From an uncultured Nocardiopsis sp. (lineage in GTDB: Bacteria; Actinomycetota; Actinomycetes; Streptosporangiales; Streptosporangiaceae): a DNA stretch of 15,376 nt. Below are positions 7,173-13,842 of the stretch, in pieces. The translations under genes and the position numbers were made by a program. The stretch spans positions 1 to 15,376 of the forward strand of contig CALGOD010000248.1 in assembly GCA_937957845.1 (NCBI GenBank), read 5' to 3'. The notes beneath the pieces were generated by a model. It did not search any database and had not been told where the DNA came from. It saw nothing but the letters and a program-made list of their open reading frames with translations. The first letter of the stretch is position 1. Every line of letters starts with the position of its first letter.

Positions 7173-7874
7173 TCACGGCTTGGCGACGAAGATGTGCCCG
7201 GCGATGAGTGCCGAGAGGTCGGTGCCCCCGGACTCCCCGCCGATCACGCGAACCCCGTCGTCAGAGGCGCGCAAGACCACTTCCTGCCCAGGTTGTACCC
7301 CGCATTCGCGCAAGGTGAGCATGGTGTCGGCGTCCGACTGGATCTGTTCGCTGATGCGGCGCACGGTGACGGTGGTGTCGGTGCTGCCCGCCACGTCGAT
7401 CATCGGGACGATCGAGTCGTCCGCGAAGGGCTCGGGAGAGTAGTTCTCGAGGCCCAGTTCGTCCAAGCCGGGGATCGGGTTGCCGTGCGGGCACACGGAG
7501 GGGGCGTTGAGCAGCGTGACCAGCCGTTCCTCCACCGCCTCGGAGATGACGTGTTCCCAACGGCAGGCCTCGATGTGCACGTCCTCCCACGGCAGGCCGA
7601 TGACATCGACGAGCAACCGCTCGGCGAGCCGGTGCTTGCGCATGACGTGCGTGGCGAGGCGTCGACCCTCGGGGGTCATGACCAGGTGCCGGTCGTTCTC
7701 GACTCTCAGCAGACCGTCACGCTCCATACGGGCCACGGTCTGACTCACCGTGGGGCCGCTCTGGTGCAGGCGCTCGGCGATGCGGGCACGAAGCGGGACG
7801 ATCCCCTCCTCTTCGAGCTCGAAGACCGTACGGAGGTACATCTCCGTGGTGTCGATCAGCCCGTGTGCGGTCAA
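7173..7874 (-). CDS. ideR: Iron-dependent DtxR/IdeR-family transcriptional regulator (TTG start)
   Basis: This 233-residue protein would repress iron-uptake genes when loaded with Fe2+. It has an N-terminal winged helix (PLRARIAERLHQSGPTVSQT, 27-46), a dimerisation domain and a C-terminal SH3-like domain. Metal ligands line up with DtxR at a constant offset of two: primary site Met12, Cys104, Glu107, His108; ancillary site His81, Glu85, His100. LPWEDVHIEACRWEHVISE is nearly the mycobacterial IdeR sequence. I chose the TTG at 7872-7874 because it places LIDTTEMYLRT at the usual N-terminus and has GGGAGGGGAG directly upstream. A GTG at 7922 would add 16 residues not typical of the family. The phosphatase gene follows 152 bases downstream. 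I saw no canonical iron box in front of this gene. Confidence 0.93.
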   Translation of the reverse strand: MTAHGLIDTTEMYLRTVFELEEEGIVPLRARIAERLHQSGPTVSQTVARMERDGLLRVENDRHLVMTPEGRRLATHVMRKHRLAERLLVDVIGLPWEDVHIEACRWEHVISEAVEERLVTLLNAPSVCPHGNPIPGLDELGLENYSPEPFADDSIVPMIDVAGSTDTTVTVRRISEQIQSDADTMLTLRECGVQPGQEVVLRASDDGVRVIGGESGGTDLSALIAGHIFVAKP

Positions 7875-8204
7875 GTCTCCCCTCCCAAGGCTTTGCGCCC
7901 GGCGTGCGGTCACGGCGGGCACGGCGGCTCTCTCTCAACACAGGCCAGGGCGACGTCATTCCCAAGGGCCGGATGCGTACCAGGGCGTCCGCAGGACCGC
8001 GGGAGCGACCACCGATACAGCAAGCATATCGTGACGCGAAGACCCTTGAATTCTACGCCGTCTCACGATGCGGACACGTTCTCTCCACAGCCCCTTCGCA
8101 GCGCCGGGGGACTCCGTTCCCTCGTTCCATAGGCGCTCGCGCACGGAGGAGGGTCGATCCGACGCCTGCGGCCCCCGCCGCCGGACGACCCGCAGGTGGC
8201 GGGC
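7875..8204. other. Intergenic region between the IdeR-type gene and pdxH
   Basis: These 330 bases lie between two minus-strand genes. I find no convincing gene. The part nearest the regulator (7877-8060) should hold its promoter. TATGCT on the minus strand near 8025-8030 fits a -10 box, but its -35 partner (TTCAAG) is poor. Nearer pdxH, CCTGCGG (8165-8171) and CCGCAGG (8190-8196) can pair around an 18-base GC-rich loop. This could be a weak terminator for pdxH, although no T-tract follows. Confidence 0.35.
7877..7886 (-). promoter_or_regulatory. Purine-rich Shine-Dalgarno deciding the TTG start of the IdeR-type gene
   Basis: Read on the minus strand, GGGAGGGGAG lies two bases before the TTG at 7874-7872, with its first GGGAGG part 6 bases away. 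It is the only strong ribosome site near the family's normal N-terminus, so it supports the TTG over the upstream GTG. Confidence 0.6.
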
Positions 8205-8867
8205 TCAGGGGGCCAACCGGTCGACCTCCCACACACCGTCGGGGCCCCGCAGATAACGGAATCGATCGTGCATCCGATCGGCGCCCCCCTGCCAGAACTC
8301 CACCTCGCCCGGCACGAGTCGGTACCCGCCCCAGTAGGACGGTCGGGGGATCTCCTCCTCGGCCGACCACACGGTGTCGAACTCCCGGTAGAGCCGGTCC
8401 AGTTCGGCCCGGCCCGTCACCACCTCGGACTGGCGTTCACTGGCCCAGGCCCCCAACTGGGAGCCACGCGGGCGCGAGGCGAAGTAGCGGTCGTTCTCCT
8501 CGTCGCTGAGCCGTTCCACGCGTCCGGCCACCAGTACCTGACGACGGATCGCGTGCCAGGGGAAGACCACGCCGGCCCGCGGGTCGGCCTCCAGGGCCCG
8601 CCCCTTGCGTGAGGTGTAGTTGGTGAAGAAGCGCAGACCGGCGCTGTCGTAGCCCTTGAGCAACACGGTGCGTGCGCGGGGCATGCCCGAGGGCTCCACC
8701 GAGGCGAGCACCATGGCGTTGGGCTCGGCCAGGCCGGCGTCGTAGGCCTCGACGAACCACAGGTGGAACTGCGTCATCGGGTGGTCTGCCAACGAGGAGC
8801 GCCTCAGGGGTTCTCCCGTGTACGGTTTGCGCAGTTCGGCAGGGTCTCGGTGGTCCACAGGGGGCAT
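8205..8867 (-). CDS. pdxH: Pyridoxamine 5'-phosphate oxidase
   Basis: This 220-residue FMN enzyme oxidises pyridoxine or pyridoxamine 5'-phosphate to pyridoxal 5'-phosphate (PLP) in the cytosol, serving vitamin B6 salvage. Visible family motifs in order are the N-terminal RKPYTGEPLRRSSL, the FMN/substrate motif ARTVLLKGYD, FFTNYTSRKG, and the C-terminal signature VEFWQGGADRMHDR near residues 190-205. The length matches bacterial PdxH (about 215-220). The ATG at 8865-8867 gives the usual MPPVDHRDPAELR-type beginning; the Shine-Dalgarno (GAGAAG) is weak. Further in-frame sequence up to 9017 lacks family similarity. It is divergent from serC, whose product is a PLP enzyme, which makes shared control possible. 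Confidence 0.95.
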   Translation of the reverse strand: MPPVDHRDPAELRKPYTGEPLRRSSLADHPMTQFHLWFVEAYDAGLAEPNAMVLASVEPSGMPRARTVLLKGYDSAGLRFFTNYTSRKGRALEADPRAGVVFPWHAIRRQVLVAGRVERLSDEENDRYFASRPRGSQLGAWASERQSEVVTGRAELDRLYREFDTVWSAEEEIPRPSYWGGYRLVPGEVEFWQGGADRMHDRFRYLRGPDGVWEVDRLAP

Positions 8868-9072
8868 CTTCTCGTGTCGGGTGCCTTGCGCGCCACCCGC
8901 CGCCCTCGGCACGACGGGGGCCGGGGCGACCCTCCCCGGTCCGGTCCCGACCGGGTACGGACCCGCCTCGCCCACGTGCCGTGAAGGCGGTTCCTCCCGG
9001 GAGCCCCGAGGAACCACGCCGTCCCCTCTCCCATCGGCGATTCCCGGCCCGCGCCACCCGACGAACCCGCCG

Positions 9073-9102
9073 CGTGTGACGAAAGGATCGGGGCTTCACA
9101 CG
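9073..9102. promoter_or_regulatory. Spaced 7-bp inverted repeat upstream of serC
   Basis: CGTGTGA (9073-9079) and TCACACG (9096-9102) are perfect inverted copies separated by 16 bases, so half-site centres lie 23 bases apart, about two helical turns. The element ends 65 bases before the serC start, upstream of its -10 box, which suits a regulator site. No known operator is claimed. Confidence 0.4.
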
Positions 9103-9154
9103 TTTTCACCTCGCGAAACACCGCCCCTGACCGGTGCGCCGTCACCGCGACGAC

Positions 9155-9160
9155 TACTCT
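9155..9160 (+). promoter_or_regulatory. -10 box for a leaderless serC transcript
   Basis: TACTCT fits the TANNNT -10 pattern and ends 7 bases before the GTG at 9168, so transcription would start at or next to the start codon. No good Shine-Dalgarno precedes the GTG, which fits a leaderless mRNA. I see no clear -35 box at the right spacing. Confidence 0.5.
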
Positions 9161-9167
9161 GGGGACC

Positions 9168-10292
9168 GTGACCGACGAGATCCAGATTCCCGCGAACCTG
9201 CTGCCCTCCGACGGCCGTTTCGGCAGCGGTCCGTCCAAAGTCCGCCCCGCGCAACTCGACGCCCTGGCCTCCTCCGGGGCCCGCTACATGGGCACCTCCC
9301 ACCGGCAGAAGCCGGTCAAGTCCCTGGTCTCCCGGGTACGCGCCGGCGTGAGCGAACTGTTCTCCCTGCCCGACGGGTACGAGGTCGTCCTCGGCAACGG
9401 CGGGACCACCGCCTTCTGGGACATCGCCGCGCACGGTCTGGTGCGCGCCAAGTCCCAGCACCTGTCCTTCGGCGAGTTCTCCAGTAAGTTCGCGAAGGTC
9501 ACCAAGGGCGCTCCGTGGTTGGAGGAGCCCACCGTCATCACCACCGATCCCGGCGGTCACGGGGAGCCCGTCGCCGAGGCCGGTGTGGACGTGTACGCCC
9601 TCACCCACAACGAGACCTCCACCGGTGTGGCCGCGCCCATCAGGCGTGTGGCGGGCGCCGACGAGGACGCCCTCGTGCTGGTGGACGCCACCAGCGGTGC
9701 GGGCGGCCTTCCGGTCGACATCACGCAGACCGACGTCTACTACTTCGCCCCGCAGAAGAGCTTCGCCGCGGACGGCGGCATGTGGGTGGCCGTCATGTCG
9801 CCCCGCGCCCTGGCCCGGGTGGAGGAGATCGCCTCCAGTGGGCGCTACATCCCGGAGTTCTTCTCCCTGACCACCGCTGTGGACAACTCCCGTAAGGACC
9901 AGACCTACAACACCCCGGCCGTGGCCACCCTCCTGTTGCTCGCCGAGCAGCTGGAGTGGATGAACGGCCAGGGCGGCCTGGAGTGGGCGGTGGCGCGCAC
10001 CGCCGAGTCCTCCTCGATCCTGTACGAGTGGGCGGAGAAGTCCCCGGTCGCGACCCCGTTCGTCGCCGACGCCGCCAAGCGTTCCCAGGTGGTCGGCACC
10101 ATCGACTTCAGCGACGAGGTGGACGCCTCCGCCATCGCCAAGGTGCTGCGCGCCAACGGCGTCGTCGACACCGAGCCGTACCGCAAGCTGGGCCGCAACC
10201 AGCTGCGCGTGGCCATGTTCCCGGCGATCGAGCCGAGCGACGTGCGGGCGCTCACCGAGTGCGTGGACCACGTGCTCACCAAGCTGTCCTGA
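9168..10292 (+). CDS. serC: Phosphoserine aminotransferase
   Basis: This 374-residue PLP-dependent enzyme converts 3-phosphohydroxypyruvate and glutamate to phosphoserine and 2-oxoglutarate, the second step of serine synthesis. It resembles the actinobacterial SerC group. FGSGPSKVRP (18-27) and YMGTSHRQKPVK (40-51) form the N-terminal substrate region, VDATSGAGG (172-180) carries the PLP-ring Asp173, and FAPQKSFAADGGMW (193-206) carries the PLP-lysine Lys197. The GTG start is chosen because MTDEIQIPANLLPSDGRFGSGPSKV is the usual N-terminus. It lacks a strong ribosome site but has TACTCT 7 bases upstream. The gene ends in a strong intrinsic terminator and diverges from pdxH, which makes PLP. 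Confidence 0.96.
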   Translation: MTDEIQIPANLLPSDGRFGSGPSKVRPAQLDALASSGARYMGTSHRQKPVKSLVSRVRAGVSELFSLPDGYEVVLGNGGTTAFWDIAAHGLVRAKSQHLSFGEFSSKFAKVTKGAPWLEEPTVITTDPGGHGEPVAEAGVDVYALTHNETSTGVAAPIRRVAGADEDALVLVDATSGAGGLPVDITQTDVYYFAPQKSFAADGGMWVAVMSPRALARVEEIASSGRYIPEFFSLTTAVDNSRKDQTYNTPAVATLLLLAEQLEWMNGQGGLEWAVARTAESSSILYEWAEKSPVATPFVADAAKRSQVVGTIDFSDEVDASAIAKVLRANGVVDTEPYRKLGRNQLRVAMFPAIEPSDVRALTECVDHVLTKLS

Positions 10293-10316
10293 ACCGTTCG
10301 CACCACGTTGCACAAT

Positions 10317-10354
10317 GGTGGCCGACCCGGACATCCGGGTCGGCCACCTCTTTT
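10317..10354 (+). terminator. Intrinsic terminator of serC
   Basis: A perfect 14-bp stem (10317-10330 with 10335-10348) with an ACAT loop is followed by TCTTTT. It begins 25 bases after the serC stop codon. The stem is GC-rich and the T-tract clear, so this is the best-supported terminator of the window. Confidence 0.88.
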
Positions 10355-10386
10355 CCGACTTCTCGCTCTCTCAGGACGGTTCGACT

Positions 10387-11391
10387 GTGCGCAGGAACAA
10401 GAAGGAACCCCCCATCAAGATCATTTCGCACCGCGGAGCCTCGGGACACCGCCCCGAGCACACCCTGGCCTCCTATGAACTGGGTGCCCGGCACGGCGGC
10501 GACTTCATCGAGATGGACCTGGTCGCGACCAAGGACGGGCACCTGATCTGCCGCCACGAGCAGGAGATCGGCGAGACCACGGACGTGGCCGACCACCCCG
10601 AGTTCGCCGACCGGCGTACCACCCGGACCATCGACGGGCGGGAGGTGACGGGCTTCTTCGCCCAGGACTTCACCCTGGAGGAGATCCGGACCCTGCGCGC
10701 GGTGGAGCGCCTGCGGGACGTGCGCGCGGCGAACACCGCGATGGACGGGGTCTACGGGATCCCGACCCTGGAGGAGGTCATCGACCTGGCCCTGGAACTC
10801 ACCGAGGAACTGGGCCGCCCGATCGGGATCTACCCCGAGACCAAGCATCCCGCCTACCACGTCTCCCAGGACCTGGACCTGGAGCCGGTGCTGATCGCCA
10901 CCCTGGGCAAGGCCGGACTGACCGGCCCGGAACCACGGGTACCGGTGTTCCTCCAGTCCTTCGAGGCCGAGAGCCTGCGCAAGTTGGCGGAGACGGAGCT
11001 GCCGCTGGTGTACCTGATGGGCACCCAGGAGCACTGGCTGCACTACACCACACCCGACGGTCTGGCGGAGGTGGCCTCCTTCGCGCACGCGATCGGCCCG
11101 GCCAAGCCCCTGGTGATCCCGACCAACGAGGACGGTTCGCTGGGCGAGCCCACGGACCTGGTGGCCAACGCGCACGAGGCGGGGCTGCTGGTGCACCCGT
11201 ACACCTTCCGCAGCGAGAACCACTTCCTGCCCGCGGACCTGCGCTCGGACGGCGAGCCGAGCGACTACGGTTCCTTCGCCGCCGAGTACGAGGCGTTCTT
11301 CGAGGCGGGGGTGGACGGCGTGTTCACCGACTTCTCACGGCACGCCTTCCTGGCGCGCGAGCACTTCCTGGACCCTCAGTCCGTGGAGTGA
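10387..11391 (+). CDS. glpQ: Glycerophosphodiester phosphodiesterase, GlpQ-like
   Basis: This 334-residue enzyme would hydrolyse glycerophosphodiesters to glycerol-3-phosphate and an alcohol. The GDPD catalytic motif opens with SHRGASGHRPEHT (14-26; His15, Arg16), followed by IEMDLV (41-46; Glu42, Asp44 for metal) and CRHEQEIGETTDV (His57). IYPETKHP is the usual GlpQ mid-motif. I place the start at GTG 10387 because an in-frame ATG at 10315 lies just before and reads through the serC terminator. AGGAC (10373-10377) is a modest ribosome site. With this start there is no signal peptide, unlike the secreted B. subtilis GlpQ, so the protein is probably cytosolic. It stands alone between two terminators. 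Confidence 0.92.
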   Translation: MRRNKKEPPIKIISHRGASGHRPEHTLASYELGARHGGDFIEMDLVATKDGHLICRHEQEIGETTDVADHPEFADRRTTRTIDGREVTGFFAQDFTLEEIRTLRAVERLRDVRAANTAMDGVYGIPTLEEVIDLALELTEELGRPIGIYPETKHPAYHVSQDLDLEPVLIATLGKAGLTGPEPRVPVFLQSFEAESLRKLAETELPLVYLMGTQEHWLHYTTPDGLAEVASFAHAIGPAKPLVIPTNEDGSLGEPTDLVANAHEAGLLVHPYTFRSENHFLPADLRSDGEPSDYGSFAAEYEAFFEAGVDGVFTDFSRHAFLAREHFLDPQSVE

Positions 11392-11428
11392 CGCGGTGCG
11401 GTACCAGGGTCCTGATCCGCGGTGATCT

Positions 11429-11473
11429 TGCCCCCAGCGGCACTGTCGTCTGTCGACAGTGCCGCTGGGGGCA
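11429..11473. terminator. Long perfect hairpin between convergent genes, probable bidirectional terminator
   Basis: A perfect 20-bp stem (11429-11448 with 11454-11473) with a TCTGT loop lies 37 bases after the glpQ stop and 64 bases from the VOC gene's stop. The plus side continues with TTCTCG and the minus side with AGATCA, so neither has a full T-tract. Position and stem strength suggest it stops transcription from both sides. Confidence 0.72.
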
Positions 11474-11537
11474 TTCTCGATGGGTGACAGCGGGAACGGA
11501 CGCGATGACCGCGGATGCTCTTCCCTTGCTCGGAGCG

Positions 11538-11987
11538 CTACTGCACGTCGAACTCGTTGCCCTCGGGATCACGCATGGTCACGTGTGAGGAGCCGTGTTC
11601 CTCCACCGTCCGCACAGCGGAAGCACCCAACCCCTCCAGGCGGGCGACGACCGCGTCACGACGCTCTGACCCCACTTTCAGGTCGATGTGCAGGCGATTC
11701 TTGACGCTCTTGGGTTCGGGAACCCTCATGAAGAGCACGCGCCGCCCCAGGCCCGCGCCGCTGAAGCCGTCCACGGGATCGTCGGGGTGGCGGATGGCCG
11801 CGGCCCCGACCCACGCCTTGCGCCCGTCGACCTCGGTGTAGTCGTCCTCTCCCGCCATTCCGGCGGCCACCGCACGCTCGATGAGCGCGCTGTTGTCCTC
11901 GGGCTCGTACTCCAGAGCCGCGGCCCAGAAACGGGCCAGGGAGATGGGTTCGGCGCAATCCACGACGAGCTGCCAGTCCACGGCCAT
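11538..11987 (-). CDS. VOC-superfamily (glyoxalase-like) protein
   Basis: This 149-residue protein has the two-module vicinal-oxygen-chelate fold typical of actinobacterial glyoxalase-like proteins. The N-terminal module starts WQLVVDCAEPISLARFWAAAL (5-25). The second module contains RLHIDLKV (98-105) and ends HVTMRDPEGNEFDVQ, the usual family ending. Members bind small molecules or metals and include glyoxalases, resistance proteins and dioxygenases; no specific substrate is visible. The ATG at 11985-11987 is preceded by AGGAG (11995-11999) at 7 bases; an extra five codons to 12002 are less likely. It is divergent from a CGNR zinc-finger gene with only about 100 bases between starts, so it may be that regulator's target. 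Confidence 0.85.
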   Translation of the reverse strand: MAVDWQLVVDCAEPISLARFWAAALEYEPEDNSALIERAVAAGMAGEDDYTEVDGRKAWVGAAAIRHPDDPVDGFSGAGLGRRVLFMRVPEPKSVKNRLHIDLKVGSERRDAVVARLEGLGASAVRTVEEHGSSHVTMRDPEGNEFDVQ

Positions 11988-12044
11988 CGTCGTTCTCCTC
12001 ACTGTCCGGATGGGATCGCCTGTACGCGGCCCCGATACATGATT

Positions 12045-12057
12045 CCAGTTATACTGG
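12045..12057. promoter_or_regulatory. 13-bp palindrome overlapping the CGNR gene's -10 box
   Basis: CCAGT-TAT-ACTGG is a perfect inverted repeat. Its plus strand contains TATACT (12050-12055), a good -10 box 6 bases before the ATG at 12062. Its minus strand contains TATAAC, a possible -10 box for the VOC gene. A protein bound here would block both divergent promoters; the CGNR protein itself is an obvious candidate. Confidence 0.55.
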
Positions 12058-12088
12058 TTACATGAAGCGGAGTACAGAGGGAATGCCG

Positions 12089-12676
12089 ATGACTCCCCGG
12101 CACGGCTCCCCTTACACCTTCGAACCCGGCGCCCTGTGTCTGGAGCTGCTCCTCGCGGGAGGCCCCGACGCGTACACGGCCTTCGAGAGTCTCCACGAAC
12201 CCGAGGACCTCGCCCGGTGGTCCTCGCTGTCCCGACTGGACCTGGATCCGGGAGGGGTCCGCGTGGACGAGGCCGGGCTCACCGCCGCCCGGCTCCTGCG
12301 CGACGCGCTCTGGCGCATCGTTCTCGCTCACCTCGCCGGGCGCGCGCTTCCTCCAGAGGACGTCGCCGAGGTCAACCGGGCGGCCGCCCGTGCACCCTTG
12401 ACACCGGTGATGGACGCCGCGAGGCAGTGCGACTGGATGCTTCCCGCCGACGCCACCGCCGTGCTGTCCACCGTCGCCCGCGACGCGATCGGGCTTTTCG
12501 CCGGTCCTCTCGCCGAACGTGTCCGCGAGTGCGGCTCCCCGGACTGCCGACTGGTCTTCGTGGACACCTCTCGGCCGGGACGGCGTCGCTGGTGCTCCAT
12601 GGAGCGCTGCGGAAACCGCGCGAAAGTACGCTCCCTGCGAGCACGCAGGGAGGCCGAGGAACAGGGAGCGTGTTGA
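12089..12676 (+). CDS. CGNR zinc-finger (ABATE-domain) putative transcriptional regulator
   Basis: The protein has 195 residues from the ATG at 12089. An N-terminal ABATE-type domain starts with FEPGALCLELLLAGG (11-25). The C-terminal zinc finger has Cys148, Cys153, Cys169 and Cys174, with CGNRAKVRSLRAR at 174-186 giving the family name. Such proteins are thought to be stress-related DNA-binding regulators, but few are characterised. Two starts compete: ATG 12062 (204 residues) would be leaderless, with TATACT ending 6 bases upstream; ATG 12089 has GAGGG (12077-12081) at 7 bases. I prefer 12089, with transcription from about 12062. It is divergent from the VOC gene and ends 16 bases from the convergent propeller gene. 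Confidence 0.85.
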   Translation: MTPRHGSPYTFEPGALCLELLLAGGPDAYTAFESLHEPEDLARWSSLSRLDLDPGGVRVDEAGLTAARLLRDALWRIVLAHLAGRALPPEDVAEVNRAAARAPLTPVMDAARQCDWMLPADATAVLSTVARDAIGLFAGPLAERVRECGSPDCRLVFVDTSRPGRRRWCSMERCGNRAKVRSLRARREAEEQGAC

Positions 12677-12692
12677 CGGACGCCTCCCGCGC

Positions 12693-13751
12693 TCAGCCCC
12701 GGCGGGCCAGGAGGACGATCCCGGTGATGACGAGCGCGGCCACCAAGGCACCACCCGCGATGAAGGGAAGCGCGCTCGCGGCCCCGGGCTCGTCGGCGTC
12801 CGCCTCCTTCTCCTCGGACGGTTCCTCCTCGGAGACGAGCTCCACCCCCTTCCCCTCGTCCAGGTACCGCTCCTCCAGGGGGATCCGCCAGACCGGCGCG
12901 TTCACTCCCTCGGTCCCGGCCATGAGCGCGGTGCCGTCGGGGGTGAAGGCGAGCGACTCGCCCTGGTCGGACTCGGGAAGGTCGAAGGAGCCGAGCGTGG
13001 GACCGGGGACGCCGTCGGTGGAGTCATGGACGGTGACACCCCAGTAGGTGCGGATCGCGTAACGCGTGCCGTCCGGTGCGAAGGCGGCGTCGGTGGCGAA
13101 GAGCGGCGCCGAGTCGATGCGCTCCAGTGTGTTCTCGGTTCCTGGGTCCAAGGTCTCCGGGGCCGCGTACAGCCCGCCGGCGAACTCCTTGGAGACCACG
13201 TACAGCCGTCCGTCACGGGGGTCGATCATCATCGACTCCGCGTCACGCCCGCCGTCCTCGTAGGTGAGGGTGAACACCACGGGATCGATCACCGCGTCGA
13301 CGAGCGCCTCGGGTTCCGCGAACCGGTACACCCGCACACTGGGCCAGCTCCCGCCGAAGTTGTCGCCGATGTCGCCCACGAAGACCGACGGAGTTCCGTC
13401 GGGTGCCTCGGCGACGGAGATCGCCTCCCAGTCGCGCCGTTCCAGGGGGAGGGAGACGGTGGCGAGCGTTCGGCCCTCCTCGTCGACCGCGTACACCTCG
13501 CTGGGGTGGTCGCCGCTGTCGTTGTGCGTCCACCACACGCCCTCGTGTCGTAGGGAGGGCGCGATCCCACTGGACTCGGAGATGCGCGGATCCTGGAACT
13601 CGAAGGCCACCTCCGAACCCTCCGGCCCCTCTCCTCCTCGCGGGTGGTCGAGGCCACCGGACTCGCTCGACTCCTCGGGGGAGGCCTGTGCGGGAGCCGT
13701 GGCGAGGAACACGCAGAGCACGGCGACGGCTGCGGCGAGAGGAGTTCTCAT
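12693..13751 (-). CDS. Secreted, membrane-anchored beta-propeller-like protein
   Basis: This 352-residue protein starts with a signal peptide (MRTPLAAAVAVLCVFLATAP, cleavage probably after AQA at 21-23). A long beta-rich region follows, with repeated blade-like units such as GIAPSLRHEGVWWTHNDSG, EVYAVDEEGRTLATVSL, VFVGDIGDN, MMIDPRDGRLYVVSKE and AAFAPDGTRYAIRTYWG. This suggests a beta-propeller of the NHL/YncE or esterase-like phytase sort. An acidic stretch then leads to a C-terminal membrane helix (about 328-349) and Arg-Arg-Gly. No LPXTG motif is seen, so anchoring is by the helix, with the propeller outside. The ATG at 13749-13751 has AGGA at 7 bases. It is divergent from the BKACE-type gene. 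Enzymatic function is unknown. Confidence 0.8.
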   Translation of the reverse strand: MRTPLAAAVAVLCVFLATAPAQASPEESSESGGLDHPRGGEGPEGSEVAFEFQDPRISESSGIAPSLRHEGVWWTHNDSGDHPSEVYAVDEEGRTLATVSLPLERRDWEAISVAEAPDGTPSVFVGDIGDNFGGSWPSVRVYRFAEPEALVDAVIDPVVFTLTYEDGGRDAESMMIDPRDGRLYVVSKEFAGGLYAAPETLDPGTENTLERIDSAPLFATDAAFAPDGTRYAIRTYWGVTVHDSTDGVPGPTLGSFDLPESDQGESLAFTPDGTALMAGTEGVNAPVWRIPLEERYLDEGKGVELVSEEEPSEEKEADADEPGAASALPFIAGGALVAALVITGIVLLARRG

Positions 13752-13842
13752 GCCCACATCCTGCCAGGGAAGCACTCGGATGGCTTGTATCCGGGTAGTA
13801 ACGGGCACATGGGGCTTACGGAACACCGCAAGGAGGGCCCTC

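Larger units (their letters stand above)
8868..9167. other. Structured divergent spacer between pdxH and serC
   Basis: No gene is supported in these 300 bases, but several inverted repeats are present. CCGGTC-CC-GACCGG (8941-8954) is nested in an outer GGTCCG / CGGACC pair (8938-8943 and 8958-8963). GGTTCCTC (8989-8996) pairs with GAGGAACC (9008-9015) around an 11-base loop. CGTGTGA (9073-9079) and TCACACG (9096-9102) form a spaced palindrome. The first two would lie in a pdxH leader if its promoter is near serC; the third is in the serC upstream region. No riboswitch class is recognised. Confidence 0.4.

Noticed and set aside
7021..8204. An iron box (IdeR/DtxR operator) near the regulator gene
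   Set aside because: I could not find a convincing TTAGGTTAGGCTAACCTAA-like palindrome by eye in either flanking spacer.
9073..9102. A CRP-like TGTGA/TCACA site upstream of serC
   Set aside because: The half-sites are spaced 10 bases too far apart for a CRP-family site; kept only as an unnamed palindrome.
12693..12800. A sortase LPXTG signal at the C-terminus of the propeller protein
   Set aside because: The tail has a hydrophobic helix and Arg-Arg-Gly, but no LPXTG-like motif before it.
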